Program-made: the position numbers and the translations under genes | Part shown: positions 10,666 to 22,526 of the stretch, one piece after another | Layout of the letters: each line of letters begins with the position of its first letter | How positions within the stretch are numbered: the first letter of the stretch is position 1 | DNA from: Gamarada debralockiae | Taxonomy: Eukaryota > Ascomycota > Leotiomycetes > Helotiales > Hyphodiscaceae | NCBI GenBank assembly: GCA_002803225.1 | Contig: NXFV01001204.1 | Coordinates: 28,386-92,385, forward strand | DNA length: 64,000 nt | Direction: 5' to 3' | Notes under the pieces: generated by a model | Told to the model about the DNA's origin: nothing | Database searches by the model: none | What the model saw: only the letters and a program-made list of their open reading frames with translations

Positions 10666-13600
10666 TTACATCACAGCACACTCGCCCTCATTCTGCTTTC
10701 CAACTTTGGACCTCGAGATGCGTTCCCTTGATTTGAGACCCGCTTTCGAGCCGCCTTTCTTGAGATCTTCGAGTCGTTCTCTGGCCTTAGGGAAATTTTG
10801 CGCTGGATATCAAATTAGGCCAATCATCCAAAATTTGTGACAGGAGGAAGAAAAACATACCAGCAGCTCTCCAATACCACCTCTTAGCATCCTCCAAAGA
10901 CGCCGGACTCCCAATCCCCACTTCCGTGAAATACCCCATTGCATACTCCGCCTTTGCCAGTCCCGCCATCGCCGCTTTCCGTGCCCAAAGATAAGCTTCC
11001 GTGTCACTCTGCTGCAACACGCCCTCACTGCCCGTCAAATACCACCCTGAAAGCGCAAGCTCAGATTGATGCTCTTCCTGTACCGCAGCGCGAGAATACC
11101 ACATGATGCTCTGCCTCGGATCTATAGGGCAGTTGAATAGACCATATTCGAAGGCACAGCCCATCCGAAATTGGGAAAACTTGTAGCCGAGCTCTGCAGC
11201 TTGTTGGAAGAGAGAGAAGGAGTACGCTTCGTCGCGAACAATGGAGCCGTCTCCACCTTGCGGTTGTTCGTATAACAGACCCAATTCGTGCAGTGCGTGG
11301 GGATTCTCGGCATCGGCTCGCTCGGCGGCGCGTTTCAGCCATCCTACAGCTTCGCGGGGGTTCTTGGGCTGGCCAAGGAGTCCTTTGAGTTGAATCATGC
11401 CCATCTTGTACATAGCCGGTGTGTCGCCCAACATTGCGGCTCGTTTATACCATTGGATTGCTTTCAGAGGATCCTTTCTTGTGCCGCCTCCTTCTTCGTT
11501 GCCGAGCTCGCAGCAAACGGCTGTACGGTATGCTGCTGCTGCGTGTCCTGCTTTGGCAGCGGATTGATAGAGAGAGAATGCTTCTTTATTATCGGTTTCG
11601 AGACCAAGCGCTCCACGCCCGTAACAATCTGCTAGATAGAACATCGCCTCGGTATTTTGGGACGCAACGAGTTTCTTCAGCAGTTTGTGAGCATCCATGA
11701 TGTACTTCTCGCGGGTCTTATTGCGTATTCTTTGGTCAGGGATAGCGGGTACGAGAACTTCGGATGCTTCCACTAATTTCCGTGCAAGCGTCATTTGAGA
11801 GGCCTGATCGTTGGGATTAATCTTGATGGCGTTTCTCAATTGCTCAAGTTCTTGAAGCGTGACAGGAGGAGGACCAGCGGGAGCTTGTTGCGATGCAGGT
11901 TGTTGAGAGGGTAAGGGCTGTTGGGCGGGGGTGACATTATTGTAATTACGAACTGGTGGGGGTTTGTTATTGGCTTGAGCAGCAACAGAATTAGGAATTA
12001 AGCCAGCTCGAACTGGAGGTGGATGAGAAGGTAGGGAGTCGGCATTGCCAGGTGGAGTCTGCCTTGGTGGGCCATTTGGAGCTGCTCCATGCGGAGAAGG
12101 TCCACCAGGAAGACCATTGAATCCGGTCTTTGGACCACTGGGGAGGCCATTGGCTCGAGGTGCTGCGGAGGCACTTTGTGGAGGAAAAGCATTTTGCGGA
12201 GGCGGTTGATTGAATTCTCCATATCCTTGCGCCGGTGGAGGACCTCGCTGAGATTGCTGACCGTTGTACTGACCATTTTGCGGTGCATAGCCATCGTCAG
12301 GATAACCTTGTGGTGGATATGCATTCGGCATGGGAGGTGCTTCGTTGGCCATCTCAAATATCGCAGCTTGTGGCTGAGCCCTAGCTCTGATATCTGGCTG
12401 AGATTTCATGGGCTTCACTTGCTGATATCCATTCTGCTGCTGTTCAAAGGAACTTCCCCTCGGAGCACCAGGTCCTGGTTGAATGTGGTCATCAATCGAT
12501 GAACCCCGCCTGTGGGCCGCAGGTTTGACAGGCAAAGCGTCGAAATTTGGCATTTCTGATTCATTGGATTGGGATCTGCCAGGACGTGGAAGACCAGCAT
12601 TTGGCGCATCGTAATAGGAGTCATAGAAATCACTGATACTTTCATCAGGTTGATGGTAAGGTTTGTTGGGTGGTTTGCCATTCATGTATGGGTCGGCTGG
12701 AGGATATTGTTGGGGAGGTGGCTGGACTGGATCGGGATTTGGATATGTTCTTTGAGGTGGGGGTCTTGTTCCAGTAGCAGTTGAAGGTCTTGGAGGCATG
12801 CCTCTTCCAATGGGACCATTATAGGGGCGCTCATCAGGACGTGCTCCGCCCATTGGCATAGGTGGTTGACGTCCGGATGGCATCATTGGAGGTTCATTCG
12901 GCATTGTCATACTTCTTGCAGGTGGGCCAAAGTCTTCTCGTATTGGTGATGCTGGCGCAGCTGCACCATACCCGCCTCGATCATTGAATCCTGGATCACC
13001 ATAACCATTTTGGCGAGGAGGCCCGTTATAACCAGGACCAGGGGGTGGAGGACCACGACGTTGATCTGGATAGCCCTGTTGCGGTGGACCTCGTGGTGGG
13101 CCTTGGGGAGGGTAATCTCTGGCTGGCATACTCCTCTGGCTGTCTAATGAAGGGCGTCCATAGTCATCGGTCGGTCCTCGACCACCGCCATATCGATCTT
13201 GACTGCCTTTGCTTCCCGCTGTTCTCGGTCGATTCTGTGGTGGTGGGGCTCCCACTTCCATAGCAGCCATCTGTTGTACGATCTTCTGTTCCTCAGACAT
13301 TGATGTTTTCTTCTTTGCGCCGGGAAATGTGGGGAATGGATTGTCCCATGCTGTTTGATCTGGGGACAATGGTGGTGTTTTCAGTGGCTTTCGGGGTTGT
13401 GGTTGTGGTTGTCCTCTTGCTGTGAATCATTAGCATGAATCTGATAATTTCGTCCACTGAACTCACATCCTGGACCTGAAGAGGCGGACCGTTCCAAAGG
13501 TGCAGGTCGACCACCTCTTCCCGCCGGTGGGCCTCCATTTGGATATCCTCTGCCCTGGCCATCTCCTCTCTGATCATATCCACCTCGATATCCATCATCG

Positions 13601-13971
13601 GTAGGCGGTCTTTGCGCAGGTCCTGGTCCTCCTCTCCCTCGATTTGGCGGTGCCATTCCCCCACCACCTCTTGGATCTCCGTAATATTCTTGTTGTGGGG
13701 GATAGTTTTGGTTCTGCGGCGGATAGACATTCCCCCTTCCACCTCCATTCATATCTTGATAACCCCCATTTCCATTATAATCCTGCGCGTATCCATTGTC
13801 GTAACCTTCATAACCATATCCATCTTGGGGGTATTGATCGTAACCTTGCGGAGGGTATTGCTGCTGAGGCGGCGCTGGCTGTCCATAGCCTTGCGGCGGA
13901 CCTGGTCTTTGTGCAGCTCTCCCGTTGTACGGCCGTCCTGGAGGTTGATAATAGCCCTGATCGTAAGCCAT
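10666..13971 (-). CDS. SKT5: Chitin synthase regulator Skt5/Chs4 (Sel1-repeat protein with CaaX tail)
   Basis: Three exons (13971-13467, 13419-10861, 10802-10666) join in phase to 1066 residues. The first ~650 residues are low-complexity and rich in Pro, Gln, Gly, Tyr (starting MAYDQGYYQPPGRPYNG). From about residue 720 a run of Sel1/TPR-like repeats follows, with blocks such as AMFYLADCYGRGALGLE, KAGHAAAAYRTAVCCELG, AIQWYKRAAMLGDTPAMYKM and ALHELGLLYEQPQGG. The last exon, behind a 58-bp intron, is basic and ends in ECAVM; CAVM is a CaaX box for prenylation, as in yeast Skt5. Skt5/Chs4 activates and localises class IV chitin synthase at growth and septation sites. Without the last intron the frame would end in an unrelated hydrophobic tail, so splicing is needed for the CaaX box. 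Confidence 0.93.
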
Positions 13972-15351
13972 CGTCTTGTTAACGCTGAGTAGCGATGCGT
14001 CAGTCGCAAAGATAATGTTGACAGCTTCCTCAGACTCTACAAAGTGCGAGCCATGAACAATCTCCCCTAACTTCTATATTTGCTTTTGTGGGATTACGAA
14101 TGCCGGTTCGTGAGGGTCTGTCTCCGGTTCGAAGATCCGACGTTTCGCGACTTGGACTGTGATCCTGAATTCACGCCGTGTGACGTTGCGCGATAGTAAG
14201 GAGTGTTGATTTTGTTGTCAAAGGCAAGGAAAGACTCGATAGTGGGATTTAGATGTTGACTTATCGTTGAAAGGAGCGTGAGGCGGAGCGTACGTGAGAG
14301 AGAAGGATGTGTGCTTAGGATGTGTGTGGGGAGGAGCGCTAGGATTTTGAGGCGGTCGGGTTTGACAGGCGAGGTGGTTGCTGCGCTGGTGGTGCTGAAG
14401 CCGGCGAGGCTGGCTGTCCTTAATTCGTGAATCCGAGGTAGATGAAGGTTACCATTCTCTAGTTATCGTGATTCAAGATAATTCGAATATTTCAGAATAT
14501 CTTACTGGTTGAAATCAACAATAGAGACTTTTAGCATGAAAGTTAATTTGGGCAGGCATTGATTGAAAGCGAGCGTCCTTAAAGCCCTACTCGATCCATG
14601 ATGAATGAATCGTCTCAAACTGCCCAGGGGTCACATGGCTAATGCCAGGTCCAAAGCAATTGTCATTGGATACACGACTGTTTGGCTTCAGATCTTTTCC
14701 TCCTCTTCGCTGGCTTCAGCGACTGCTGCCAAGACAAGAGGGAACGTCGTTGCAACAATGCAAAGGACTTGGCTGTGCCGTATTATGCTGTGCGCAGTCA
14801 CTCCTGCTTCTCCTCGATATCGTAGATACCAGGAAAGAAGCCTGGATAGGGGTGAGTGAGCACAAAGGATTCAGCGTGCAGAAGGAGGCTGTAGCGGAAA
14901 TTTCAGTGGATGATGTTCATCAACTTACCATGAAATCGCCCGCTGGCAAATAGGAGAGTCCGGAACTCCCACTCCCCGAATGATCTCATGATTCTCAGGA
15001 GCCTCGTATCAGACCTTCCAGGGCATTTGAAGAGGGAGAGGGAGGCCATCTGTTTTGTTAGAGGTTATTTTTAGTTTTTGACAGGCCTTCATTTTTGAAG
15101 GCATTTAATTCGCTGCGGAGGAGCATTCCTGGAACCTGTAGATCCTCCCCAACCGTCCCCTTACGCCACGATTATTCGGAAACACTGCCACAGGCACACC
15201 AGCCACAAATCCGAACTCCTTCGCCAGGTCGAGCTGTGGGCAACCGTAAAGCTTCATTGACGACAAGAGCCCACCCTGGATGAGCTGAACTTCTCTCATC
15301 ACGAGTTCTCCCTTCCACGAGAACAGACGTCACCCTTTATACGCCACCAAG
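13972..15351. other. Divergent upstream region of Skt5 and Cbp4
   Basis: About 1.4 kb without a supported gene. Two overlapping plus-strand frames (14605-14859 and 14642-14953) have no motif. A long leader or promoter for the cell-wall gene Skt5 is plausible in the left part. Confidence 0.4.
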
Positions 15352-15836
15352 ATGCCTCCTAAACCTACGAACTGGGCAATGTGGGGCAAGATGCTGGCTG
15401 CGTGAGGAGTCTTCCCAATCCCAGAGCCTCGTCCGAAGACCCTGAAACTGACCCATCACAGTGGCGCATTGTGTTGCATAGGCGGTCCAGCGCTCGTGTA
15501 CTACGTCTCTCCCTCCGAAGAAGAGCTGTTCCTGAAATACAACCCCGAATTACAAAAGCGGAGTCTGGAGAATCGGAAGGGCAGGCAGGAGGACTTCGAT
15601 CATTTCGTGGGGAAGTTGAAGGAGTATTCCAAGTCCGATAGACCGAGTATGTTGCCTGCTGGATGAAGAAGGATATGGCTGACTGATTATTAGTTTGGGA
15701 AGCTGCAGCTGCGGACGAGAAGAAGTTGCGAGAGGGGAAGATCGTGGAGCAGGCTAAGTTGGTGGAAGAGATGAGGGCGAGGAAGGAGGAGATACGGAAG
15801 TCGGGGCAGAGCTTGGTACCGGATGGAAGTCTATGA
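15352..15836 (+). CDS. CBP4: Cytochrome bc1 complex assembly factor Cbp4
   Basis: Three exons (15352-15401, 15462-15646, 15694-15836) give 125 residues, typical for fungal Cbp4. The chain begins [20 protein letters not shown], a single membrane segment follows ([12 protein letters not shown]), then [19 protein letters not shown] and [20 protein letters not shown], the family signature. The C-terminal part is a charged coiled-coil-like helix ([15 protein letters not shown]). Introns are 60 bp with an ACTGACC branch and 47 bp. Cbp4 works with Cbp3/Cbp6 in the inner mitochondrial membrane on newly made cytochrome b during complex III assembly. Confidence 0.93.
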
Positions 15837-17861
15837 ATATACTTGTGGGTTGGATGTACAAATATGGCGTTGGTGGTCGGGAAGACCAGAAATACGGCTC
15901 CACTAGGCGGCCTACGAAATGCTGTTTTTGCTTTTACGGATCACAGCCAAAATGCAACCGTTCCTCCGCTTCAAAAGGTCAAGGTACCGAGGTTGTCTCG
16001 CAGCTGGGGAAATTGAAGGACATATCAGTCTCGAAACATCTGCTGTGTGAGTCAGAACCGCCTCTCGGGCTACTACAATAATGCGAGTATAGATAGTAGC
16101 AAATTTCGAGGAAGGAGGTCAAGAGGTTACAATAATGACCACTTCAGTAGCACGCTCCAGCCAAAGGGTCCTGAACTGCATTCGATGTCTCCCTTCGAAC
16201 ACACCTCCTGATGTCTTTCCAACCAAACGGTGATCACCGCCCAACTTTCATACTCACATCCAACTTCTAATCGTTGCTGTGACTGTTGTCATCAACACTG
16301 TTACCATCGTCAAGTGACTTTCGCCGTCGCATTTTGTTTCTCACGGAAAGTGGGAACAAGAGTTATATTCATATCCAGGATACTATACGGGCTCGGCTTT
16401 TTCATCTAATCATTTTTCTTAATTTTCACGTCCGCCCGTTATCGGGTTACTAGGAACATTTTGAAGTCTTTTTAACTTCGCGTTTAATTTCAGAAAGGGC
16501 GCAGGACAAAATCACAGATAGATTGAGATTGAATAGACTGGGAGATGACGAATCCCTGTTTACCCACTCAACACGGCGTTCTGGAGTCAAACTCTTAGAA
16601 TCTGCCAAAATTTCGATGGCGAGGATGCTGTGGGAGAGAATGAGCTCCTGTGCCAGGTACAAGGGCCCACAGTACAGACTTGATTCCCATCTCTTACTCG
16701 GCTGCTTTACACACTCCTAGGCGCTCTTATGGCTCTTGTCACAGCTCAGTTATTTCCTGTCTTTGACATGTACCCGGACTTCACCAGAGCTTTTGTCTGG
16801 CAAATCCATTCGGAAGGAAATATATCTGTGATTCTCGAAGCTCATGGTTGCGATCAAGTATTCTCGGTCACCATCCTCCTTAATCACACCTTACGAGACT
16901 CTTTTACAACCCATGCAACTTGTGAAGGTCACAATCGATACTTTCGAGAGTCCAGGGATAAGTAGCCCCTCATCTCAATGATGTCGCAACAACTTTGGTT
17001 GTCGGAACACTGTCGACGCATTCGGCACAGTGCTTCAAACTTGACATGTCAAGATGATTGCTGCGAGAGTTGGCTGGCCAATGGTTGGCAATACCACACT
17101 GCTCTGGAACCCATGAGTTGTATTGGGTTTACTCTTGGGTTTACTACAAAATTTTGAAAGTCATCACCAGTTCACAGAGTTGTGTTATATCTCCTTCCGA
17201 GAGTAAGGCCTGTGTTTGATTTGTACGACTGGTCATCGTTGGGGTCATTGTCATTGACGAATCCATTACACAACCAACAAACACTCCGTCAAGCAACATA
17301 TCAACAACCTCACCTTTCCTGCATCCAATGCAAGAAAAGAGGGGTAGAGACATTTCAAAGTAACTCTACTCCCTGCAAAGGCGTCCACATCATCTCAATC
17401 TCCAATATCTCCGAAGGTCTTCAACTTCAAATTTACCGCAACTTCTCAAAACAGTGGAAAGGCGATTCGATCTTGAGCACAACTGCTCTTGCCTGCCTTT
17501 ACCACCTGTTTCCGGGCTTTTTGAAAGCCAACTGAAAGGGACAGCCACTGTTACGAGAGCGATATTTCGAGGCCATCACCACTCCTCATCTTCACCTTTG
17601 TTATCCCGATCTATTACAATCACTTGCAATATCTTCCACTCTGCATTAGCACCAAGCTTCTGCAAAGCCCACAAGGTCTCTCACCACTGCACGGACAGCG
17701 GTTCTTTGTAAGTCTGCACTACTGCGTATCTACGAAGCCCTAGCTGATCGATTGTTAAGCCCAGAAGTCAAGGGCGTTACAATTCGTCGACCTCACAATG
17801 GCAGTAGTTACACCGTCAGAAGATACTTTGTCTTCTGGTTCGTCATCTCATTTCCTCCCTT
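15837..17861. other. Gene-poor stretch, nothing firm
   Basis: Several open frames of 65-117 codons occur (16729-16965 plus, 17182-17535 plus, 16662-16450 minus), but none has a domain or clear splice structure. This is where the window passes from compact housekeeping genes into accessory DNA. Confidence 0.4.
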
Positions 17862-18166
17862 TAATCCAGCTAACGCTTTACATCAGGTCTTGCCGGACAA
17901 TACAATATGAGAAGAGCCTATGCTAACTACATCCAGCTTCCAAACAAGGCAAAGTGCAAGATTGCCTATTAAGTCAAAACCGCTAGCTCTCTCCGCACGC
18001 TCCGACAATTACCGCTTGCGTAGCTTCCCAGAGATTGGCGAGGCAACGACCCGTGTCTTTCCACATATTTGAAGAGGCCATGAAAATCAAAAATGTCAAT
18101 GCACGGGCTCACTCAGCGGGAAACAGGCCCCGCACTAAGATACAGATGGACAATACAACCTATTTG
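17862..18166 (+). repeat. Dispersed repeat, copy A
   Basis: This 305-bp block is about 85-90% identical by eye to 45654-45958 in the same orientation, with no large gaps. Shared anchors include TAATCCAGCTAACGCTTTAC at the start and CAGATGGACAATACAACCTA at the end. Differences are mostly C/T and G/A. No terminal repeats are visible, so it may be a fragment of a larger element or a duplicated gene piece (a short frame PRTKxQMDNTTYL is shared). Confidence 0.8.
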
Positions 18167-18512
18167 TCACGATGCTGGCCAAAGTCTAGGGTGAATCACC
18201 TCTATTCTCTAGCTAATGTGATGGTCCCGAAGGGATCGAACCCGGAACTACGCCAGATGTTGAGCCTGGCTCAACAATACCCTACGTTCTGCGAAGTTCA
18301 CCCCTCTTCCCGGCAAAAGCCGCTCTTAATACTGATCCTGGCTCAACAAATGCGTCTCCCCTATGTAATGGCCCTGAAGTAATTCATGCCTGAGATCTAA
18401 GGTACCCAAGTTTTTCATGATATCACGAGCAGCACTATGGGCCTAGCTATATCTTTTCTTCCTCTGACCTTCTATCTTCTCTTCTTTCTTCTTTAGTTTA
18501 GAATCCTTGTGT
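18167..18512. other. Accessory intergenic DNA
   Basis: No gene seen. A stretch GGTCCCGAAGGGATCGAACC at 18222-18241 looks like the T-arm of a tRNA on the minus strand, but no matching acceptor, D or anticodon arm could be found next to it. Confidence 0.35.
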
Positions 18513-18880
18513 GAGGAACCTGACAGCAGGTCCCCACATGAGTCACATGACACACGTGCCATATATGGTTCTTATAATTGTAAGAACCCTCATGTGATGC
18601 TTATCATCTGATCTTGCAACTATATATATGCTCGCTCAACTCTTGAGCTCTTCTCCTCTTCTTTCCTTTCTCCTCTAGCTTAGTAACCTCGTTATATCGA
18701 CTAGTTAGCTAGAGAATAAACGTTGATCCTCAGTACTTTGGTTAGCACTATATACAGTACTTACGGCCAGAGACTAGCCTAGTCATCGCCAGCCAACCTA
18801 CTAGTCTCCTGAGCACAGGCTTATATTCCAGGAAGTATCTGCCTATACAACTTCCCCTAAATACAATATTATTTTATTTA
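18513..18880 (+). repeat. LTR-like sequence starting TGTGAGGAAC (related to 61480-61603)
   Basis: The block opens TGTGAGGAACCTGACAGCAG and contains a promoter-like CT-rich tract and tatatata. The reverse complement of 61480-61603 opens TGTGAGGAACTTGATAGTAG and shares the hairpin-like motif GGTTCTTATAATT..AAGAACC. The right end is not defined; no target duplication was found. Probably a retrotransposon LTR fragment. Confidence 0.45.
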
Positions 18881-18956
18881 ATTTGTTTATTAAGGATGCA
18901 GTAAATAAGTTTTTTTTAACTCGATTATTATTCAAATAATCTTAAAAGTGAGCATT

Positions 18957-19565
18957 TGCAATTTATATGGCAGAATAGTGGCCGACGAAAAGGGTCTTAA
19001 CAGCGAGAAGCGGGAGAGCGCGACTACATACTTCGAGGATTTAGTCGAGTTTATCCGCGTGCTTCTCGCGCGACGGAGATGATTTTCGAGATCCGTTGAC
19101 TGAATTTTAGTTGACCCTCTTCTACCAAACTCGCGGTTATTACTGGCAATCGACCAGAGGCGTTCGTAGAACTTCGACTACGACACCTTCAGCTGACCTT
19201 CATTTGAGACCCAAGCGGAGGTCGTCTGTGACGCTGGCGCCTGAGTTTGCCAAGGGGCTCTCGGCTTGAAGGATAAGTTGGTTCCAATCCCGTCTGTCTC
19301 CGTCAGCATGCCGCACCCGTACTGACCGGACCCAAAGCGACAAATTCATGATCCCCAAAATCATCTACAACCCGACCCTCGTGCTTAGTCTGCACTTCTT
19401 CCTTCTGGGCACGTTTTTCAAGGCTCGGGCGTTCAAGTCTCCGAGCATTGACTCCCCAGCCAAGCTATATAGTCTGGATGTGCTAGAGGGGCTCAATGAG
19501 CAGTCGCTGCCCTGAAGGATGAAAAACTAGACGACTTCCAGTTCTGCCATACACAAGTTTCATAT
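18957..19565 (+). pseudogene. Decayed DUF3435 (tyrosine-recombinase-like) gene fragment
   Basis: Conceptual pieces in several frames match the core of the DUF3435 gene at 31884-34296: KRESATTYFEDLVEF, VITGNRPEAFVELRLRHL, and KIIYNPTLVLSLHFFLLG followed by AFKSPSIDSPAKLYSLDV. The frame is broken by several stops and shifts, and both N- and C-terminal parts are missing. DUF3435 proteins carry a tyrosine recombinase fold; one branch contains the captains of fungal Starship elements. This copy runs opposite to the one at 31.9-34.3 kb and is older by its lesions. Confidence 0.75.
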
Positions 19566-19851
19566 TGTACGTGGCAGATAGTTGCAGTTTCTCCGTAAAG
19601 CAAGCCCACTATTGCTGCTCAAGCGGAGGACCACCGAAGTCTGAAGGCTGTCTAGCAGCGGTCACCGAGTGTGAGCAGGAAGATCCAAAAGGTGAGCCGT
19701 GGCATCTTCCCTTCGGCCCCGCGACAATGCCGAAGTTAGAGCAAGCAATTTTCTTGTGGATTCCTGCGGTGGGTGAATCCGGCGGCCAGGCCCACTGCCA
19801 AGAACCACTCACGCGACAACCGTGAATCCAAAACCCAAACGACAAAACTGT

Positions 19852-22396
19852 TTATTCCAAGATGAACTCCTTTAGATGATTGCTGATCTTTAGCGCAGCC
19901 TCTCCATTCATAATATCTGCAACATCTGTGAATGTTAGTGGACTTTGACTAGAAGAATTGTTAGATAGTGGTATACTGACAACTTTCCCCAAGGAGGAGG
20001 TAGCGCTTATTTTCATCATTTTCTCGCAGCACAAACGGCACTTTGGCCCCTAAGAATATGCAAACTTGATCTCCACGTTGGACCGATTCGGGTCCACGGC
20101 CAATAAATCCTCCCTTCGTGATAAAGAAAGTCGTCTGATATAAAGAGTAGACGATTGAATCCATAACTTCTCTACCATTAAGTGCGTTGCGTTTAAGTCT
20201 TTCTTTGTCTCTGCCGTCTTTTTCGATTCTTTTATTTTCATGTCCATCTCCGTCGTCAAGCTGCAAGCCTTCAGCATTTTTGCCGCAATTTTTGTCCTCC
20301 ATCGTGCTCTTGATGGTCTTCGAGGTATCATTTTCTTGTTTAACTTCAGTTCTAATATCTCCGATGTCGTTTAAAGAGAATCCAAGAATATCTTGAGCAT
20401 CGGAAATGATATCATGCTGCTTATGTTGTCCTAGGAATGTTGTCCACGCAAAGGCTGATTTCCGTGCTTCTGCGCTCCCAAAAGCGTCGCTGTGAGAGAA
20501 ACCTCCATGAATAAATCCCAAGCATGTCTCGCCGTCCACCGCCAATATAAGCCTGTAGCAGGTGATATATGTTCCACACTATCGAAGAGTCGGCCACCGA
20601 CGCTGAAAAGTAACTCATCATCTGGGAAATTAACCATAGGTTTAATTTTTCCAGCAGCTCTATAGGGATTATCCTTGGAACTGAGGAGAATGGATCTCAT
20701 GGGTATGGAACAGCTACTTCCTGGGCCTTTGCATGACCAGTCTGGAAGCCATGATGGCCATCTCTCTCCATTGATCTGATGACTTGAACATGAGTGAATT
20801 AGATCGGACTCTTCGGGCTTATCGCCAGCCCTGAGCTTCTCACAAGCGCTCAGCACATCCAGGTTGCAGTCCAGATTTATGATATATTTGAAGACATTCT
20901 TGCTGATGGAGAAAAAGGACTTTGAATAATCCGCAGTCAGCGGAACACTTTCTTCACCTATTATTCCAAGGGCTCCATATATGTAATCATGGGTTACTGT
21001 TGCAAAGCGCTCTCGGCTCTGCAAAAGAGGATTGAGCAGTGTTGTAGTGGCTCCATCTGATCGTCTTTCATATGTATCTGCAAGTTGATGAACGAACTTG
21101 TGCTGGCACCAACCGTCCAAGATCCCGTCAATACCAGAAGGAAAAGCACCGAGAAACTTCCGAAAAGATACTACGACCATGAAGCTAACTGCGTAGGGCC
21201 CACAGCAGAGTATCGGATTTCTGGCTAAGACAACTTCCTGCATAATCCAAACACGAGTCCAATACTCTCGTTGTAGAAGGTTATCCATAGCCCACCACCT
21301 AGCTGTAGAATCCACGAAATTAACCAGTTTGACAAAAATGTCTGAAATTCCTGGGTCCAGGTATTTTGGCCTCAGCGGGAGATTTTGGTCAATGAATGAG
21401 AGAAGCTCCATAGCCAGATGCGCATCATCTTCCTCTTTCCCCAACCACATTAGCACACTTCCAGCTTTTTTATAGATGAGATCCATCAATCCGACCTGGT
21501 AATTTCTCTCTTCGATGCTCTTGATCAATGCATAGAGCGTCGACCCAGAGCAACGAACTTACGCTCCGGTCACGAATTTCCTGCAACGCAGCAAAGAGGC
21601 TTGGAGTGACGGTTTTTCTTTTTCCATTAATGAAAATTGTCTTTGGAGGACCGGATTGACCCCACACGTAAGAAAGCGCCATGTAGGGTAATCTATCAAC
21701 TTTCAGTGCAGATAAAACGGCCAAACTTATCGGTATTAACTCGCAGCGGATATTGGCCTTTGGATCGTTACTGGGATAGAGTTTCAGCACACGTATTGCC
21801 TGTGCCTCAACGTTGAGCTCTTCATAAGAATACTCAGAGTTCGTCGTAACGGTGGAGCATGAGGTAGCTTCTGCGTGTACGACACGCCCATGTTCTTTGC
21901 GGCCTGAAACTGCTACGAAGATGCGTAGCCAGCATTCCAGATCTGTACTTTTTCCCGCGAACACTTTAGGGGCTGCCTTCTTGGATTTGGAGATCAAAGA
22001 ATCTGAGTTATTTCCAAGCTGCTGGAACTTTTGTATAGCCGAGCCCAGGTCATTGATACTATGTGGCTGCCGCAACTCTTGGGATATTGAAACTGATTCG
22101 TCCATATTTTTTGAAAGCTTTCTTTCTGAGACAGCTGGTTTCAGCTTATTTGCATTGTCTTCTGGCTCGCTTTCTTGACCAGCGGCTATGATCCTGCTGT
22201 GTGTTCGTTCGTGCTGGCCTGATAATCTAACGCTAAGAACGTTGAGAAAGTTTACTGAAAATTTGAAGTGCTCGAAAATGGTGGAGATGTGATTGAGTTG
22301 ACCGTACGGGCCAGAAAGCGCCTGGCAGATATCAGAAGTGATTGCTTCGGTGAGTGCAACATGCTCTTCGCTTTCGAGTCGCTCCGAATGTTCCAA
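19852..22396 (-). pseudogene. HET-domain (heterokaryon incompatibility) protein, two apparent frameshifts
   Basis: Minus-strand segments read as one HET protein. The first (22396-about 21510; first in-frame ATG at 22105) has the HET start YMALSYVWGQ and LLWVDALCIDQ. At about 21510 the frame shifts, and the second segment (to about 20540) continues EERNYQVGLMDLIYKKAG, the third HET motif REYWTRVWIMQEVVLA, and NPLLQSRERFATVTHDYIYG. Near 20520-20545 the frame shifts again into a charged region and the usual C-terminal block FFITKGGFIGRGPESVQRGD, VPFVLREN. A last intron (19980-19917, GTCAGT..CAG) joins LLLGES to YIMNGEAALK, ending at 19852. HET proteins trigger cell death on fusion of unlike strains. 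The two shifts imply a dead allele or assembly errors. Confidence 0.8.
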
Positions 22397-22526
22397 CGTT
22401 CACTCCAGTGAGTATAAGAATTCGGAATATTATTTGATCAATTACTGCCGGATAGCTAGCAGAGGACCTCCTCAAGCTAGATCGTATCCTCGCCAGTGCA
22501 GAGAAAAACAATCCAGGGAAGATTTT

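Noticed and set aside
12089..12784. Long plus-strand frames opposite Skt5
   Set aside because: Antisense shadows of the Pro/Gln-rich repeat coding region of Skt5.
18215..18290. Possible tRNA: GGTTCGATCC with CGGGACC on the minus strand
   Set aside because: No acceptor-stem partner, D-arm or anticodon arm could be folded next to it.
19609..19845. Overlapping 78- and 86-codon frames after the first DUF3435 relic
   Set aside because: Both strands are open by chance in a GC-rich stretch; no domain or splice support.
21852..22178. 108-codon plus-strand frame
   Set aside because: Shadow of the HET gene on the other strand.
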